NCBI GenBank assembly: GCA_029222685.1
Contig: JARHVB010000023.1
Coordinates: forward strand, 62,001-126,000
DNA length: 64,000 bases
Direction: 5' to 3'
DNA from: Terripilifer ovatus
Lineage (GTDB): Bacteria > Pseudomonadota > Alphaproteobacteria > Rhizobiales > Beijerinckiaceae
Shown here: in pieces, positions 45,703 through 55,375 of the stretch
Numbering within the stretch: the stretch's first letter is position 1
Layout of the letters: the number at the start of each line of letters is the position of its first letter
Program-made: the position numbers and the translations under genes
Notes under the pieces: model-generated
Seen by the model: the letters and a program-made list of their open reading frames with translations, nothing else
Told to the model about the DNA's origin: nothing
Database searches by the model: none

Positions 45703-46066
45703 GCCTGTTCAATCTTGCGATGTAGGGGATACATACCCCGCCTCATAAGTGATTCCTGGATCGCGAACTGAGGGAGGATTGATTTGCTTGGGTGTTTTGG
45801 TGGCCTAAAAGCCCAACACAAGGCGCCGCCGATGACAGTTACGCCGGCGAGCGAGCCAAGCAGGATCAGAAGCCAATTGGGAATGTTCCGGTTGTCGGTC
45901 GGGCAGCATATTTAGCCTAGCTGCAGCCATCAAGACCGATCGCCGCATACCCGCGTATCAAATCGTTCCCGTGACACTAAATCTGGACGCGGGCGCGCAT
46001 TGGCATTATGTCCTGACCTCACTTCAGACCGAATCCGCGCCGCCGTGCGGGGTCCAAGGAAATCAC
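45703..46066. other. Intergenic region upstream of glyA
   Basis: This 364-bp region has no gene I can support. A minus-strand frame around 45780-45910 encodes a hydrophobic helix ([21 protein letters not shown]) but has no ATG, GTG or TTG start in frame, so it may be a remnant. I looked for a glycine riboswitch before glyA and did not see one. Confidence 0.4.
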
Positions 46067-47377
46067 ATGAGCCAGTCCTCTGCTTTGGCGTCGCACGCCG
46101 GATTGTCCAATTCCTTCTTTTCTGCCGGGCTGGCGGAGGCTGATCCGGAGATCGCCCGCGCCATCGAACTCGAACTCGGTCGTCAGCGCGACGAAATCGA
46201 ACTGATCGCCTCGGAAAATATCGTCTCCCGCGCCGTGCTCGAGGCGCAGGGCTCGGTGATGACCAATAAATACGCGGAAGGCTATCCGGGCCGGCGCTAT
46301 TATGGCGGCTGCCAGTTCGTCGATATTGCCGAGAGCCTGGCGATCGAGCGGGTGACGCGGCTGTTCGGCTGCAAACACGCCAATGTGCAGGGCAATTCCG
46401 GCAGCCAGGCCAACCAGGCGGTGTTTCTGGCCCTGCTGCAGCCGGGCGATACGTTTCTCGGCCTCGATCTCGCCGCTGGCGGACATTTGACGCACGGCTC
46501 GCCGGTCAACATGTCCGGCCGCTGGTTCAAGCCGGTTTCCTATGGGGTCGACCCGACCAGCCACCGCATCGACATGGATGCCGTGGCCAAGCTCGCCCAG
46601 CAGCACAGACCTAAGCTGATCATCGCCGGCGGCTCGGCCTATGCCCGCCATTGGGACTTCGCCAGGTTCCGTGAGATCGCCGATCAGGTCGGCGCGGTGT
46701 TCATGGTCGACATGGCGCATTTCGCCGGCCTTGTGGCCGGTGGCGCGCATCCTTCGCCGTTCCCGCATGCCCATGTGGTGACGTCGACCACGCACAAGAC
46801 CCTGCGCGGACCGCGCGGCGGCCTGATCCTGACCAACGATGACGAGATCGCCAAGAAGATCAATTCGGCGATCTTCCCCGGCCTGCAGGGCGGGCCGCTG
46901 ATGCATGTGATCGCCGCCAAGGCGGTCTCCTTCGGCGAGGCGCTGCGGCCGGATTTCGCGCTTTATGCGCAGCAGGTCGTCGCCAACGCCAAGGCGCTCG
47001 GCGAGGCGATCAAAAGCGGCGGCTATGATCTTGTGACCGGCGGCACCGACAACCATCTGCTGCTTGTCGATCTGCGTTCGCGCAAATTGACCGGCAAGGC
47101 GGCGGAAGCCACACTGGGGCGTGCTCACATCACCTGCAACAAGAACGGCGTGCCCTTCGATCCGGAAAAGCCGTTCGTCACCTCGGGCATTCGTCTCGGA
47201 TCGCCGGCTGCAACATCGCGCGGCTTCGGTGTGGCGGAATTCAAGCTGGTCGGCGAACTGGTGGTTGAAACGCTGAACGGGCTCGCCGCCAATGGCGAGG
47301 CCGGCAACGGCGCCGTCGAGGCCAGCGTCAAGGCGCGCGTCTCGGAGCTGACCAAGCGGTTTCCGATTTACGGCTGA
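46067..47377 (+). CDS. glyA: Serine hydroxymethyltransferase
   Basis: GlyA interconverts serine and glycine with tetrahydrofolate, supplying one-carbon units. The 436-residue PLP enzyme has [30 protein letters not shown] and the PLP lysine in [15 protein letters not shown] near residue 244. The start is ATG at 46067 with AAGGA before it. It heads the cluster glyA-nrdR-ribD-ribE-ribH-nusB-thiL, which is conserved in this order. Confidence 0.97.
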   Translation: MSQSSALASHAGLSNSFFSAGLAEADPEIARAIELELGRQRDEIELIASENIVSRAVLEAQGSVMTNKYAEGYPGRRYYGGCQFVDIAESLAIERVTRLFGCKHANVQGNSGSQANQAVFLALLQPGDTFLGLDLAAGGHLTHGSPVNMSGRWFKPVSYGVDPTSHRIDMDAVAKLAQQHRPKLIIAGGSAYARHWDFARFREIADQVGAVFMVDMAHFAGLVAGGAHPSPFPHAHVVTSTTHKTLRGPRGGLILTNDDEIAKKINSAIFPGLQGGPLMHVIAAKAVSFGEALRPDFALYAQQVVANAKALGEAIKSGGYDLVTGGTDNHLLLVDLRSRKLTGKAAEATLGRAHITCNKNGVPFDPEKPFVTSGIRLGSPAATSRGFGVAEFKLVGELVVETLNGLAANGEAGNGAVEASVKARVSELTKRFPIYG

Positions 47378-47442
47378 TGGGGCGTAGATAAATTGAGTGG
47401 CCGGCGCGCGATCGCGCTGCCCGGCAAAGCGGGGAAAATGGG

Positions 47443-47943
47443 ATGCGTTGTCCTTATTGCGGTACGCTCGACACGCAAGTGAAGGATTCGCGTCCGACCG
47501 ACGACTCGGCCGCCATTCGCCGCCGCAGGGTATGCCCCGATTGTAACGGCCGTTTTACGACCTTCGAGCGCGTGCAATTGCGCGAACTCACAGTCATCAA
47601 GAAGTCCGGCCGGCGCGTGCCGTTCGACCGCGACAAGCTGGCCCGCTCGTTCGAGACGGCGCTGCGCAAACGCCCGGTCGAGCCGGAGAGAGTCGAGCGC
47701 ATGGTCAACGGCATTGTCCGCCAGCTCGAAAGCTCGGGCGAATCTGAAATCGACAGCGGCAAGATCGGCGAACTCGTCATGGAAGGGCTGAAGTCGCTCG
47801 ACAGCGTCGCCTACGTGCGCTTCGCCTCGGTCTACAGGAATTTCCGCGAGGCGCGGGATTTCGGCACCCTCATCGACGAGTTGAACGAGGAAGCGCCTGA
47901 ATTGCCCAAGGCGGCGCTGAAGCCGGTCGCAGGTGGCGAGTGA
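47443..47943 (+). CDS. nrdR: Transcriptional repressor NrdR
   Basis: NrdR senses ATP/dATP and represses ribonucleotide reductase genes. The 166-residue protein has an N-terminal zinc ribbon (MRCPYCG and [13 protein letters not shown], cysteines at 3, 6, 31 and 34) and an ATP-cone domain ([20 protein letters not shown]). It overlaps ribD by four bases. No NrdR boxes are visible in the window, so its targets are elsewhere. Confidence 0.97.
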   Translation: MRCPYCGTLDTQVKDSRPTDDSAAIRRRRVCPDCNGRFTTFERVQLRELTVIKKSGRRVPFDRDKLARSFETALRKRPVEPERVERMVNGIVRQLESSGESEIDSGKIGELVMEGLKSLDSVAYVRFASVYRNFREARDFGTLIDELNEEAPELPKAALKPVAGGE

Positions 47944-49085
47944 ATGTGATGACGGCGGTTTTGCCGGCGACAGCCCTAGAGCCGGATTTCGACGAGCGCG
48001 CCATGGCCGCGGCGATTGCGCTCGGCCGTCGCGAACTCGGCACCACCGCGCCCAATCCCGCCGTCGGTGCGCTTGTGGTGCGCGACGGCGTCATCGTCGG
48101 ACGTGGCGCGACCCGCAAGGGCGGACGTCCACATGCGGAGACAGAGGCGCTGCAGCACGCCGGAGACCTGGCGCGCGGGGCGACGCTCTATGTCAGCCTC
48201 GAGCCTTGCAGCCATTTCGGCGTCACGCCGCCGTGCGCACAGGCGATCATCAATGCCGGCATCGTGCGCGTGGTCTCGGCAATGGACGATCCCGACCCGC
48301 GTGTGGCGGGCAGGGGGCATCGCATGTTGCGTGAGGCCGGCATCAACGTGACATTGGGTGTTGGTGCGGTGGCCGCGCATCGCGCCCATCTCGGCCATAT
48401 CCTGCGCATCACCAGATTACGGCCGGAGATTACCCTGAAGCTGGCAGAAACCTCGGATGGTTATGCCGCCGGCGGCGAGCACGACCGGCGCCTGCACATC
48501 ACCGGGCTTGCGGCGAACAATCGCGTGCAGATGATGCGCGCGGCCCATGATGCAGTAATGGTCGGCATCGGCACGGTGCTGGCTGATGATCCGCTGCTCA
48601 CCGTGCGGCTGCAGGGGCTCGAGGCCCGCCAGCCAATCCGCGTGGTGCTCGACACCGATCTTCGCCTGCCGCTGCGCTCGCGCCTGGCCGCCACGGCGCC
48701 GGAGACGCCGGTGCTGGTGATCTGCGCGGACGATGCCAGCCCGCAGGCCGAACAGGCGCTGAAGCGGACGGGCATTCAGATTGCGCGCGTGCCGCGCGGC
48801 AGCGACGGTCATCTGGATATCGAGGCGGCGCTGAATGTTCTGGCGCGCCGCGGCGTCACCTGCGTCTTCAGCGAAGGCGGCCCGAAGATTGCCGCGCGCC
48901 TGATCGAGCTGGGGTTTGCCGACGAATGCGTGGTCTTCACCGCGCCCAAGCCGTTCGCCCGCCAGGGCGTTCCCGTGCTGTCCTCGGCGGCGCGGGCCCA
49001 GCTTGAAAATCCGCAGCTTTATGCACTGATCGAAGATGCGCATGCCGGTGTCGACCGCCTGCGCCGCTATGAACGGGTGTGGTGA
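47940..49085 (+). CDS. ribD: Bifunctional riboflavin biosynthesis deaminase/reductase RibD
   Basis: RibD deaminates and then reduces the pyrimidine intermediate in riboflavin synthesis. In 381 residues the deaminase domain has [11 protein letters not shown] near residue 60 and [13 protein letters not shown] with zinc cysteines near 85; the C-terminal reductase domain contains [17 protein letters not shown] and [10 protein letters not shown]. The start is GTG at 47940, or ATG at 47949 in the same frame. It overlaps nrdR by four bases. Confidence 0.95.
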   Translation: MNVMTAVLPATALEPDFDERAMAAAIALGRRELGTTAPNPAVGALVVRDGVIVGRGATRKGGRPHAETEALQHAGDLARGATLYVSLEPCSHFGVTPPCAQAIINAGIVRVVSAMDDPDPRVAGRGHRMLREAGINVTLGVGAVAAHRAHLGHILRITRLRPEITLKLAETSDGYAAGGEHDRRLHITGLAANNRVQMMRAAHDAVMVGIGTVLADDPLLTVRLQGLEARQPIRVVLDTDLRLPLRSRLAATAPETPVLVICADDASPQAEQALKRTGIQIARVPRGSDGHLDIEAALNVLARRGVTCVFSEGGPKIAARLIELGFADECVVFTAPKPFARQGVPVLSSAARAQLENPQLYALIEDAHAGVDRLRRYERVW

Positions 49086-49086
49086 G

Positions 49087-49695
49087 ATGTTTACCGGTCT
49101 TGTCAGCGATGTCGGCGAAGTTCTGTCGGTCGAGGATCGCGGCGAACTGAAGCGCCTGCGCATCGCCTGCTCCTATGAAGCCGACACGATAGCGCTGGGC
49201 GCGTCGATCGCCTGTTCCGGGCCGTGCCTGACGGCGGTCGAGATCGGCGCCACCAATATGCATACCTGGTTCGATGTGGACGCCGCCGCCGAGACCCTGG
49301 CGCGCACCACGGTGGGAAGCTGGAAGCCGGGCACCCGCATCAATCTCGAACGCTCGCTGAAACTCGGCGATGAGCTTGGCGGTCATATGGTCGTCGGCCA
49401 TGTCGACGATGTCGCCGAGATCGTCGCCCGGCGGGATTTCGACGGCATGTCGCAGTTCGACATTCGCGCGCCGCACGAACTGGCCCATTTCATAGCCGAA
49501 AAGGGCTCGGTTTCGCTTGACGGCACGTCGCTGACTGTCAATACGGTCGAAGGCGACGTGTTCACCGTCCTGCTCATTCCCCATACCCTGGCGGTGACGA
49601 CCTGGGGCGAGCGCAAGGCCGGCGACAAGCTGAATATCGAAGTCGACTTGATGGCGCGCTATGCGGCGCGTCTGGTGGACGCAAGACCGAAGTAA
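49087..49695 (+). CDS. ribE: Riboflavin synthase alpha chain
   Basis: This enzyme dismutates two lumazine molecules to riboflavin. The 202-residue protein begins [10 protein letters not shown] and shows the two-fold lumazine-binding repeat; the first has [14 protein letters not shown] and [14 protein letters not shown], the second has [13 protein letters not shown]. The start ATG is one base after the ribD stop. It is in the ribD-ribE-ribH operon. Confidence 0.95.
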   Translation: MFTGLVSDVGEVLSVEDRGELKRLRIACSYEADTIALGASIACSGPCLTAVEIGATNMHTWFDVDAAAETLARTTVGSWKPGTRINLERSLKLGDELGGHMVVGHVDDVAEIVARRDFDGMSQFDIRAPHELAHFIAEKGSVSLDGTSLTVNTVEGDVFTVLLIPHTLAVTTWGERKAGDKLNIEVDLMARYAARLVDARPK

Positions 49696-49843
49696 AGCCG
49701 CCGAAATACAGGCCAGCGCCACAGTAAAGGCTGGCGCTAACCTGTTAACGACCGCGCCGTGCTTGCACGGGTCGGCTGCGGTCTTTATTGAATGCGCTGT
49801 ATCGGCCGTCCGTTCCGATTTCCGCTTGAAGAGTTGCATCCCT

Positions 49844-50320
49844 ATGGCCGAACCCCGCAGAGTCCCCACCCAGCCCTTGCCGCAAGCGGACGGCGCACGT
49901 TTCCTGATCGTCGAGGCGCGCTATTATGACGCCATCGGAGAAATGCTGCTCGACGGGGCGAAGCACGCCCTCAGCGCAGCCGGCGCCACCTTCGACGTCA
50001 TCGGCGTGCCCGGCTCGCTGGAAATTCCGGCGGCCATCCGCATTGCGACGTCGCGCGGCGGCTATGCCGGGGCGCTGGCGCTGGGGTGCGTCATTCGCGG
50101 CGAGACTTATCATTTTGAAATCGTCGCCAACGAAAGCTCGCGCGCGCTGATGGATCTGTCGGTCTCGCAAATGCTGCCGATCGGCAACGGCATCCTGACG
50201 ACAGAAAACGAAGAGCAGGCGGTTGTCCGCGCCGATCCGAAACAGGGCGACAAGGGCGGCGATGCGGCGCGTGCCGCCCTGTCGCTTTATCATCACAAGC
50301 GAACGGCGGGTCTGGTCTGA
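49844..50320 (+). CDS. ribH: 6,7-dimethyl-8-ribityllumazine synthase
   Basis: RibH condenses 3,4-dihydroxy-2-butanone 4-phosphate with the ribityl pyrimidine. The 158-residue protein has the family motifs [14 protein letters not shown] near residue 55 and [18 protein letters not shown] with the catalytic His near 91, followed by [15 protein letters not shown]. The 148-bp space after ribE has a modest hairpin (agcgcca / tggcgct, 49715-49738) and no FMN riboswitch. Confidence 0.95.
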   Translation: MAEPRRVPTQPLPQADGARFLIVEARYYDAIGEMLLDGAKHALSAAGATFDVIGVPGSLEIPAAIRIATSRGGYAGALALGCVIRGETYHFEIVANESSRALMDLSVSQMLPIGNGILTTENEEQAVVRADPKQGDKGGDAARAALSLYHHKRTAGLV

Positions 50321-50781
50321 TGGCGCGGCAGCACAAGGCAGCAGCGCGCCTTGCCGCCGTGCAGGCGCTCTACCAGATGGAAGTCGCCGGCAAGGGTGTG
50401 CACGAGATCATTGCCGAGTTTGAGACGCACTGGATCGGCGGCGAGATCGAGGGCGACCAATACGAGGAAGCGGATATCGAATTGTTCCGCGACATCGTGC
50501 AGGGCGTGTTGGGCGACCAGGTCGCCATCGACCGCGCTGCCGACAAGGTGTTGCAGCAGGGCTGGCCGCTGCGCCGGGTCGAGGCGGTGATGCGCGCCAT
50601 TCTGCGCGCCGGCGTCTATGAACTGAAAAGCCGCGCCGATGTGCCGGCCCGTGTTATCATCACCGAATATGTCGATGTCGCCGCGGCCTTTCTCGCCAGC
50701 AACGAAGTCGGCATGACCAATGCCGTGCTGGACCGCCTCGCCAGGGATTTGCGCGCCGACGAGTTCCTGACACGCGCCTGA
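50320..50781 (+). CDS. nusB: Transcription antitermination factor NusB
   Basis: NusB with NusE (S10) binds boxA of rRNA leader transcripts and promotes antitermination. The 153-residue all-helical protein has RLAAVQALYQMEVAGKG at the start and AVMRAILRAGVYELKSR and VIITEYVDVAAAF, the conserved C-terminal motifs. Its ATG overlaps the ribH stop (TGATG). ribH-nusB is a classical pairing. Confidence 0.96.
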   Translation: MARQHKAAARLAAVQALYQMEVAGKGVHEIIAEFETHWIGGEIEGDQYEEADIELFRDIVQGVLGDQVAIDRAADKVLQQGWPLRRVEAVMRAILRAGVYELKSRADVPARVIITEYVDVAAAFLASNEVGMTNAVLDRLARDLRADEFLTRA

Positions 50782-50794
50782 ACAGGAGAACGGT

Positions 50795-51796
50795 TTGGCA
50801 TCAGATTTTTCGGAAGATGATCTGATCGCGACCTTGTTCGCACCGATCGCAGGCGCTGCGGGGCTCGGCCTGCTCGACGACGCGGCCTTGATCGATGCGC
50901 CCGACGGCATGCAGATCGTCGCCACCAAGGATGCGGTGGTGGCGGGCGTGCATTTCTTTCCTACCGATGCGCCGGGCGACATCGCCCGCAAGGCATTGCG
51001 CGTCAACATCTCCGACCTTGCAGCGAAGGGCGCCGATCCGCTCGGCTTTCTGCTGGCGATCCTGCTGCCGCCCGATCTCGACGAGCGCTGGCTGCAAAGC
51101 TTCGCCCAGGCGCTGGGCGAGGATGCACGGCTGTTTCACTGTCCGCTGCTCGGCGGCGACACCGTGCGCACGGACGGACCGCTGTCGCTATCGATCACTG
51201 CGCTCGGCTCGGCGCCGCGCGGACGCATGGCGCGGCGTACCGGCGCCAAGGCGGGCGATCTCATCTATGTCAGCGGCAGCATCGGCGATGCGGCGCTGGG
51301 CCTGCGCGTGCGCGCGGCGGCGGCGGCCGATCTTGCATGGATCGAACTGCTGTCGGACCAGGCGCGGGCGCATCTGCTGCGCCGCTATCTCGTGCCCGAG
51401 CCGCGCCTGGCGCTGGCCCATGCCGTGCGCTCGCTGGCGCACGGCGCGATGGATGTGTCGGACGGCCTGGCCGGCGATCTCGCCAAAATGCTGCGCGTGT
51501 CGAAAGTCTCAGGCCAGGTCGACCTGGCGCGCATGCCGTATTCGCTTGCGGCCAGGGAAGCGATCGCGCTTGCGCCCGGCTTGGGCGATGTGACGCTCAC
51601 CGGTGGCGACGATTACGAGATTCTCTGCACCCTCGCGCCCCAGAACGCCGGGCAGTTCGAAACGGCGGCGCGAACCGTCGGTGTCGCGGTGACGCGTATC
51701 GGCGAGGTCACAGCGGGGCCTTCAGAGTTGCCGCAGTTCATCGAACAAGACGGCGCTGTACGAACCTTCGCGAAAGGTTCGTACAGCCATTTTTGA
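50795..51796 (+). CDS. thiL: Thiamine-monophosphate kinase
   Basis: ThiL phosphorylates thiamine monophosphate to the cofactor thiamine diphosphate. In 333 residues it shows the N-terminal DDAALIDAPDG Mg-binding motif, VNISDLAAKGADPLGFLL, GGDTVRTDGPL and MDVSDGLAGDLAKML near residue 215. The start is TTG at 50795 after AGGAGA. It ends the conserved cluster; in many relatives hppA follows soon after, but here about 8 kb of other genes intervenes. Confidence 0.95.
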   Translation: MASDFSEDDLIATLFAPIAGAAGLGLLDDAALIDAPDGMQIVATKDAVVAGVHFFPTDAPGDIARKALRVNISDLAAKGADPLGFLLAILLPPDLDERWLQSFAQALGEDARLFHCPLLGGDTVRTDGPLSLSITALGSAPRGRMARRTGAKAGDLIYVSGSIGDAALGLRVRAAAAADLAWIELLSDQARAHLLRRYLVPEPRLALAHAVRSLAHGAMDVSDGLAGDLAKMLRVSKVSGQVDLARMPYSLAAREAIALAPGLGDVTLTGGDDYEILCTLAPQNAGQFETAARTVGVAVTRIGEVTAGPSELPQFIEQDGAVRTFAKGSYSHF

Positions 51797-51812
51797 CGAG
51801 CGTTGGGGGCGT

Positions 51813-52133
51813 CTACCAGTAGCCGCGGCGCCACATCCTTCTGCGCCATACCCTTCTGCGCCACCTGCGCCGCCGCCACACCGGCCGGCCCCACATCCGC
51901 CGCCGCCACATCCGCCTTCGCCAGAAGCGACGGCGCCGGAATGGCCTGCGGTAGTAATATTGGGCTTCGGCGGCCTCGTCCGCAGGGGCATCCGGGTTCA
52001 CCTGATCGACGAGGCCTTGTCGAAGGGCTTCCTCATCGCGCGGCGCGGCAAGAGCTCCACTCACCATCGGAACCAGAGCCGCCACGCCGGCGACGGCCAC
52101 CAACGATCTCAGAAACAATCTACGATCCATCAT
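51813..52133 (-). CDS. Tat-exported small protein with Arg/Trp-rich tail
   Basis: This 106-residue protein begins with a Tat-like signal (DRRLFLRSLVAVAGVAAL, cleavage near GALAA), then an acidic linker (PRDEEALRQ, APADEAAEA), then a tail of about 45 residues that contains 25 Arg and 8 Trp in a W-R-R-R-M/V periodic pattern. Similar proteins in relatives are annotated, from memory, as hypothetical or protamine-like. The tail could bind nucleic acid, lipid A or anionic membranes. It is convergent with thiL. Function is unknown. Confidence 0.7.
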   Translation of the reverse strand: MMDRRLFLRSLVAVAGVAALVPMVSGALAAPRDEEALRQGLVDQVNPDAPADEAAEAQYYYRRPFRRRRFWRRRMWRRRMWGRPVWRRRRWRRRVWRRRMWRRGYW

Positions 52134-52306
52134 GAGCCTCCCTTGGATAGGCTGGGCGAGAACCTGCGAAGCGTTGGATGCATTCGCCCCCCTTTAATGG
52201 CCAAGAGGACGGTAGGTTCCTTCGCTCAGGAACGGGCCCCGGCGGCCGAGGTTGCCGTTGAGGGATCGCTGTTGCGCATTCGCCACCAGCCCTGCTAGGC
52301 CAGATC

Positions 52307-53335
52307 ATGGCCATCCGCATCCATTCGCGTTCCGTGCTCTATTTCGATGCCGTCCGCCGCACCGGATCGATCCGCGAGGCGGCGCGCAAGCTGAATGTCG
52401 CGGCTTCGGCGATCAGCCGCCAGATCATCAAGCTCGAGGCCGAATGTGGCGCGCCCTTGTTCGACAGGCTGACGGACAGCTTCAAGCTCACGGCGGCAGG
52501 CGAAGTGTTCGCCAGCCATGTCATCACCGTTCTGCAGGACACGCGAAGAGTCGAGGCAGACCTCGATGCGCTCAAGGGCGTGCGGCGCGGCGAGATTACG
52601 GTGGCCTGCGTCGAAGGCGCGGCGTTCGGCATATTGCCGGGGGCGATGGCCGCCATGCGGGCGCGATATCCGGGCATCGGCATGCGCATCCAGGTCATGT
52701 CCATAGGACAAGTCGCGCAGGCGGTCGCGACCGGCGACGTCGACATCGGGCTGACGTTTTCCCTGTCGCGCAACGACAGCCTGCGTCAGGTGTTCCACGA
52801 GCGTATCCCCATGGGCGTCACCATGCGGCCGACCCATCCGCTGGCGCACGAAAAATTCGTCACCGTGCCGATGTGCCTGCCTTATCCGTTCATTCTTCTC
52901 AACGGGACTTTGTCGTTGAACCCGGTCATCACGCCGCTGCTGAACCGCTATCGCGACAGGCTCATCATTGCGGCCCAGGCCGATTCATTCGAGCTGATGC
53001 GGCGCCTCGCCATCAAGCTCGATGCGCTGACCATCCAGGCCCGGATGGGCCTCGATGACGAGATCGCCAGCGGCGAGATGGTGCATGTGCCGCTGCATGC
53101 GCAGGCGCCGATCACCACGGAATTCGGCATCTATGTCCGCGCCGGCCGGTTCCTGTCGAGCACGGTCGACACGTTCCTGGTTCTTCTGCGCGAAGAATTC
53201 GACCGACAAATATTGCGCGGCAACGGCCCGGCGCTCCCCGCGGGCAAGCCGGCAAAGCCTGCCGCAGCCAAGCCCGCGGCCGGGCGCCGCCGGCGGCCCG
53301 CCGCGAAACGATCGGCAGGCGCCGTCAAGGCATGA
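52307..53335 (+). CDS. LysR-family regulator with basic C-terminal tail
   Basis: This 342-residue protein has an N-terminal winged HTH (GSIREAARKLNVAASAISRQIIKLEAECGAPLFDR, residues 20-55) and a LysR_substrate domain through about residue 300. The last 35 residues are an unusual Ala/Lys/Pro/Arg-rich tail (KPAKPAAAKPAAG, RRRRPAAKRS) like histone H1 tails. Its 3' end overlaps the convergent binding-protein gene by 11 bases. A role in controlling the adjacent NMT1-like and TauD genes is an inference from position. Confidence 0.9.
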   Translation: MAIRIHSRSVLYFDAVRRTGSIREAARKLNVAASAISRQIIKLEAECGAPLFDRLTDSFKLTAAGEVFASHVITVLQDTRRVEADLDALKGVRRGEITVACVEGAAFGILPGAMAAMRARYPGIGMRIQVMSIGQVAQAVATGDVDIGLTFSLSRNDSLRQVFHERIPMGVTMRPTHPLAHEKFVTVPMCLPYPFILLNGTLSLNPVITPLLNRYRDRLIIAAQADSFELMRRLAIKLDALTIQARMGLDDEIASGEMVHVPLHAQAPITTEFGIYVRAGRFLSSTVDTFLVLLREEFDRQILRGNGPALPAGKPAKPAAAKPAAGRRRRPAAKRSAGAVKA

Positions 53336-54299
53336 ACGAGCGGTCGACGACGCTTTCCGGATCGACCTTGTCAAGCGGCAGGTTCTGAGAGGCGGCAATC
53401 ACGTTCCAGGTGCGCGTCAGCATGTCCTTGCTGAAGGCTCCCATGCCGTCGCGCGTGCTGATCTCGTTGCGGATCAGCGGTTCGGTGGCGTCGAGTTGCA
53501 GGCGTGCGATGCGCGGGTCGATCTCCGGCACCATTTTCTTCAGGTCGGCGATGGTTGCGTCACGATTGTCGAGGGCAAAGGCGAAGCCCTTGGCGAAGGC
53601 CCGCACGAACCGTTTGGCAAGGTTGGGATTTTCCTTGAGCATGCGTTCGGACGTCATCAGCACGAGGCCGTAGCCTTCAAGTCCGTAGTCGGCCCAGGGC
53701 ATGAAATGGGATTCCTGACCTGCCTGCTTCAAGACCTCGATGAAGCGCGGCGCCGTCGTCACCCAGGAACTGACGGCATCGACCTGGCCGGTGACCAGCA
53801 TGGCCGCGGTCGCGGCCGGATCGACCTGCTTGCGTATGATATCGGACGGCTCCAGGCCGTTCTTGCGCACCACGAAATCCCAGAGCGCATAGGACGACGA
53901 GACGGAAGTTGCCGCGAGCGTCCGGCCCTTCATGTCGGCGATGGTGCGGATGCCGCTTGATTTGCGCACGATCGTGCCGTCCGGCTGTTTCGTATACATG
54001 GAATAGATCGCCTTGATCGGCACCGGATTTTCGGCCGTCGTCTGCAGCAGCGCGGTCAATCCGACGGTTCCGAAATCCGTCGCTCCCGTCGCCATCCGGG
54101 TCAGCACGTCGTTGCCGCCGCGGCCGGACACGACGGTCGCGTCGATGCCTTCGGCAGCGAAGAAGCCCTGTTGAACGGTCGCATAGGCATAGGCCTTGTC
54201 GCCGGCGGGAAGGTAATCGATTTGAAAGACGACCTTGTCGGCAGCGCTTGCCGCTCCGCACAGCAGCATCGCGAACGTGAATGCAAAGCGTCCGATCAT
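53325..54299 (-). CDS. ABC substrate-binding protein, NMT1/THI5-like
   Basis: This 324-residue periplasmic protein has a signal peptide (IGRFAFTFAMLLCGAASAA) and the NMT1/THI5-like fold: FQIDYLPAGDKAYAYATVQQGFFAAEGIDATVVSGRGG, then FGTVGLTALLQ. Such proteins bind sulfonates, nitrate or pyrimidine thiamine precursors. ATG at 54299 follows GGAG; upstream in-frame starts exist at 54356 and 54311. No permease or ATPase gene is adjacent, so it is an orphan binding protein here. Thiamine genes 3 kb away hint at a pyrimidine ligand, but this is weak. Confidence 0.88.
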   Translation of the reverse strand: MIGRFAFTFAMLLCGAASAADKVVFQIDYLPAGDKAYAYATVQQGFFAAEGIDATVVSGRGGNDVLTRMATGATDFGTVGLTALLQTTAENPVPIKAIYSMYTKQPDGTIVRKSSGIRTIADMKGRTLAATSVSSSYALWDFVVRKNGLEPSDIIRKQVDPAATAAMLVTGQVDAVSSWVTTAPRFIEVLKQAGQESHFMPWADYGLEGYGLVLMTSERMLKENPNLAKRFVRAFAKGFAFALDNRDATIADLKKMVPEIDPRIARLQLDATEPLIRNEISTRDGMGAFSKDMLTRTWNVIAASQNLPLDKVDPESVVDRSFMP

Positions 54300-54498
54300 T
54301 GAAGTCTCCATGGCTGCCTGGGGTAAAGCAAGCGCCACTGTGCGTGACAAATGCATATTGGCGCACGGGTCGTTGCTGCATCAGCAACAGTGAAGTTTAA
54401 CTCTCTGCCGTTGCCGGGTTGAGCACGGCTTGTCGCCAAAATGATGATGGACGGCAACACCGATCGCGCCTAAGTCCGGAGCATACCGGAGGAAAGTC

Positions 54499-55350
54499 AT
54501 GCAAGCGGTCTGGCAGGAAAAGGAACTGTCCCCCCATCTCGGCACGGCGCTCTATGGGGTCGATATCCGGGCGCAGAGGACGCCGGCTTTCGCGCGGCAG
54601 TTGAAGCAATTGCTTGCCCGGCGCGGTGTCGTCGTTCTGAAAGATCAGCAGCTCGAGCCACAGGACCAACTGGATTTCACCCGCCTGCTTGGGCAGCCGA
54701 TCCTCAATTTTCCGCACGAATTCACCTGGCTGGGGATGCGCGAAATTGCGATCCTGTCGAACATACTTGTCGACGGCAAGCCGATCGGCAATCGTGCCGT
54801 CGGGCGCAACTGGCATACGGATTTTACCTTCAAGGAATTTCCGGCCGCCTATACGATGCTCTACGGCATCGAGGTGCCGAATGAAGGCGGCGGCACTGGC
54901 TTCGCCAGGCTGCAAAAGGCTTATGAAGAACTGTCCCTATCGGAGCGGGAGATGTTGCGCGGCCGCAACGCCACCTACAGCTATGCGAAGCTGCAGGAGC
55001 GCATCCGAGGCGGACGACCTGCGACGCACATTGTCAGCGAACCCGACGTGACGCATCCGCTGATGCGCGTGCATCCTGAAACGGGCGAAGCAGGCCTGTT
55101 CATCAACCACAACGATCTTCTGCAGATCGAAGGTTTTTCGGAAGACGAAAGCCTGGCGTTCGCCGACAGGATCCTGGCGTCGGCCTGCAGCGATGACGCC
55201 ATCATCGAACATCGTTGGGAGCCGAACGATCTCGTCATCTGGGACAACCGCGTCGTCCTGCACATAGGCCTGCCGTATGACATGGAGAAGGAGAGACGCC
55301 TCCTGCATCGCACGATGGTGCAGGGCGAGCGGCCGATCGCTATGCTTTGA
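54499..55350 (+). CDS. TauD/TfdA-family Fe(II)/2-oxoglutarate dioxygenase
   Basis: This 283-residue enzyme would hydroxylate a small organic acid or sulfonate using 2-oxoglutarate and O2. Iron ligands are in NWHTDFTF (His and Asp near residues 106-108) and NRVVLHIG (distal His near 257); the 2-oxoglutarate Arg is in RLLHRTMVQG. It is divergent from the orphan binding-protein gene across a 200-bp gap. TauD itself splits taurine, but substrate specificity cannot be read here. Confidence 0.9.
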   Translation: MQAVWQEKELSPHLGTALYGVDIRAQRTPAFARQLKQLLARRGVVVLKDQQLEPQDQLDFTRLLGQPILNFPHEFTWLGMREIAILSNILVDGKPIGNRAVGRNWHTDFTFKEFPAAYTMLYGIEVPNEGGGTGFARLQKAYEELSLSEREMLRGRNATYSYAKLQERIRGGRPATHIVSEPDVTHPLMRVHPETGEAGLFINHNDLLQIEGFSEDESLAFADRILASACSDDAIIEHRWEPNDLVIWDNRVVLHIGLPYDMEKERRLLHRTMVQGERPIAML

Positions 55351-55375
55351 ATGTTTTCAAGCGGGAAAAGCTATC

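Noticed and set aside
45564..45910. Minus-strand hydrophobic frame between the toxin gene and glyA
   Set aside because: It contains a believable helix but no start codon upstream of it in frame, and it runs into the toxin gene in antisense.
49696..49843. Possible FMN riboswitch between ribE and ribH
   Set aside because: None of the conserved FMN-element blocks is present; only a small hairpin at 49715-49738 is visible.
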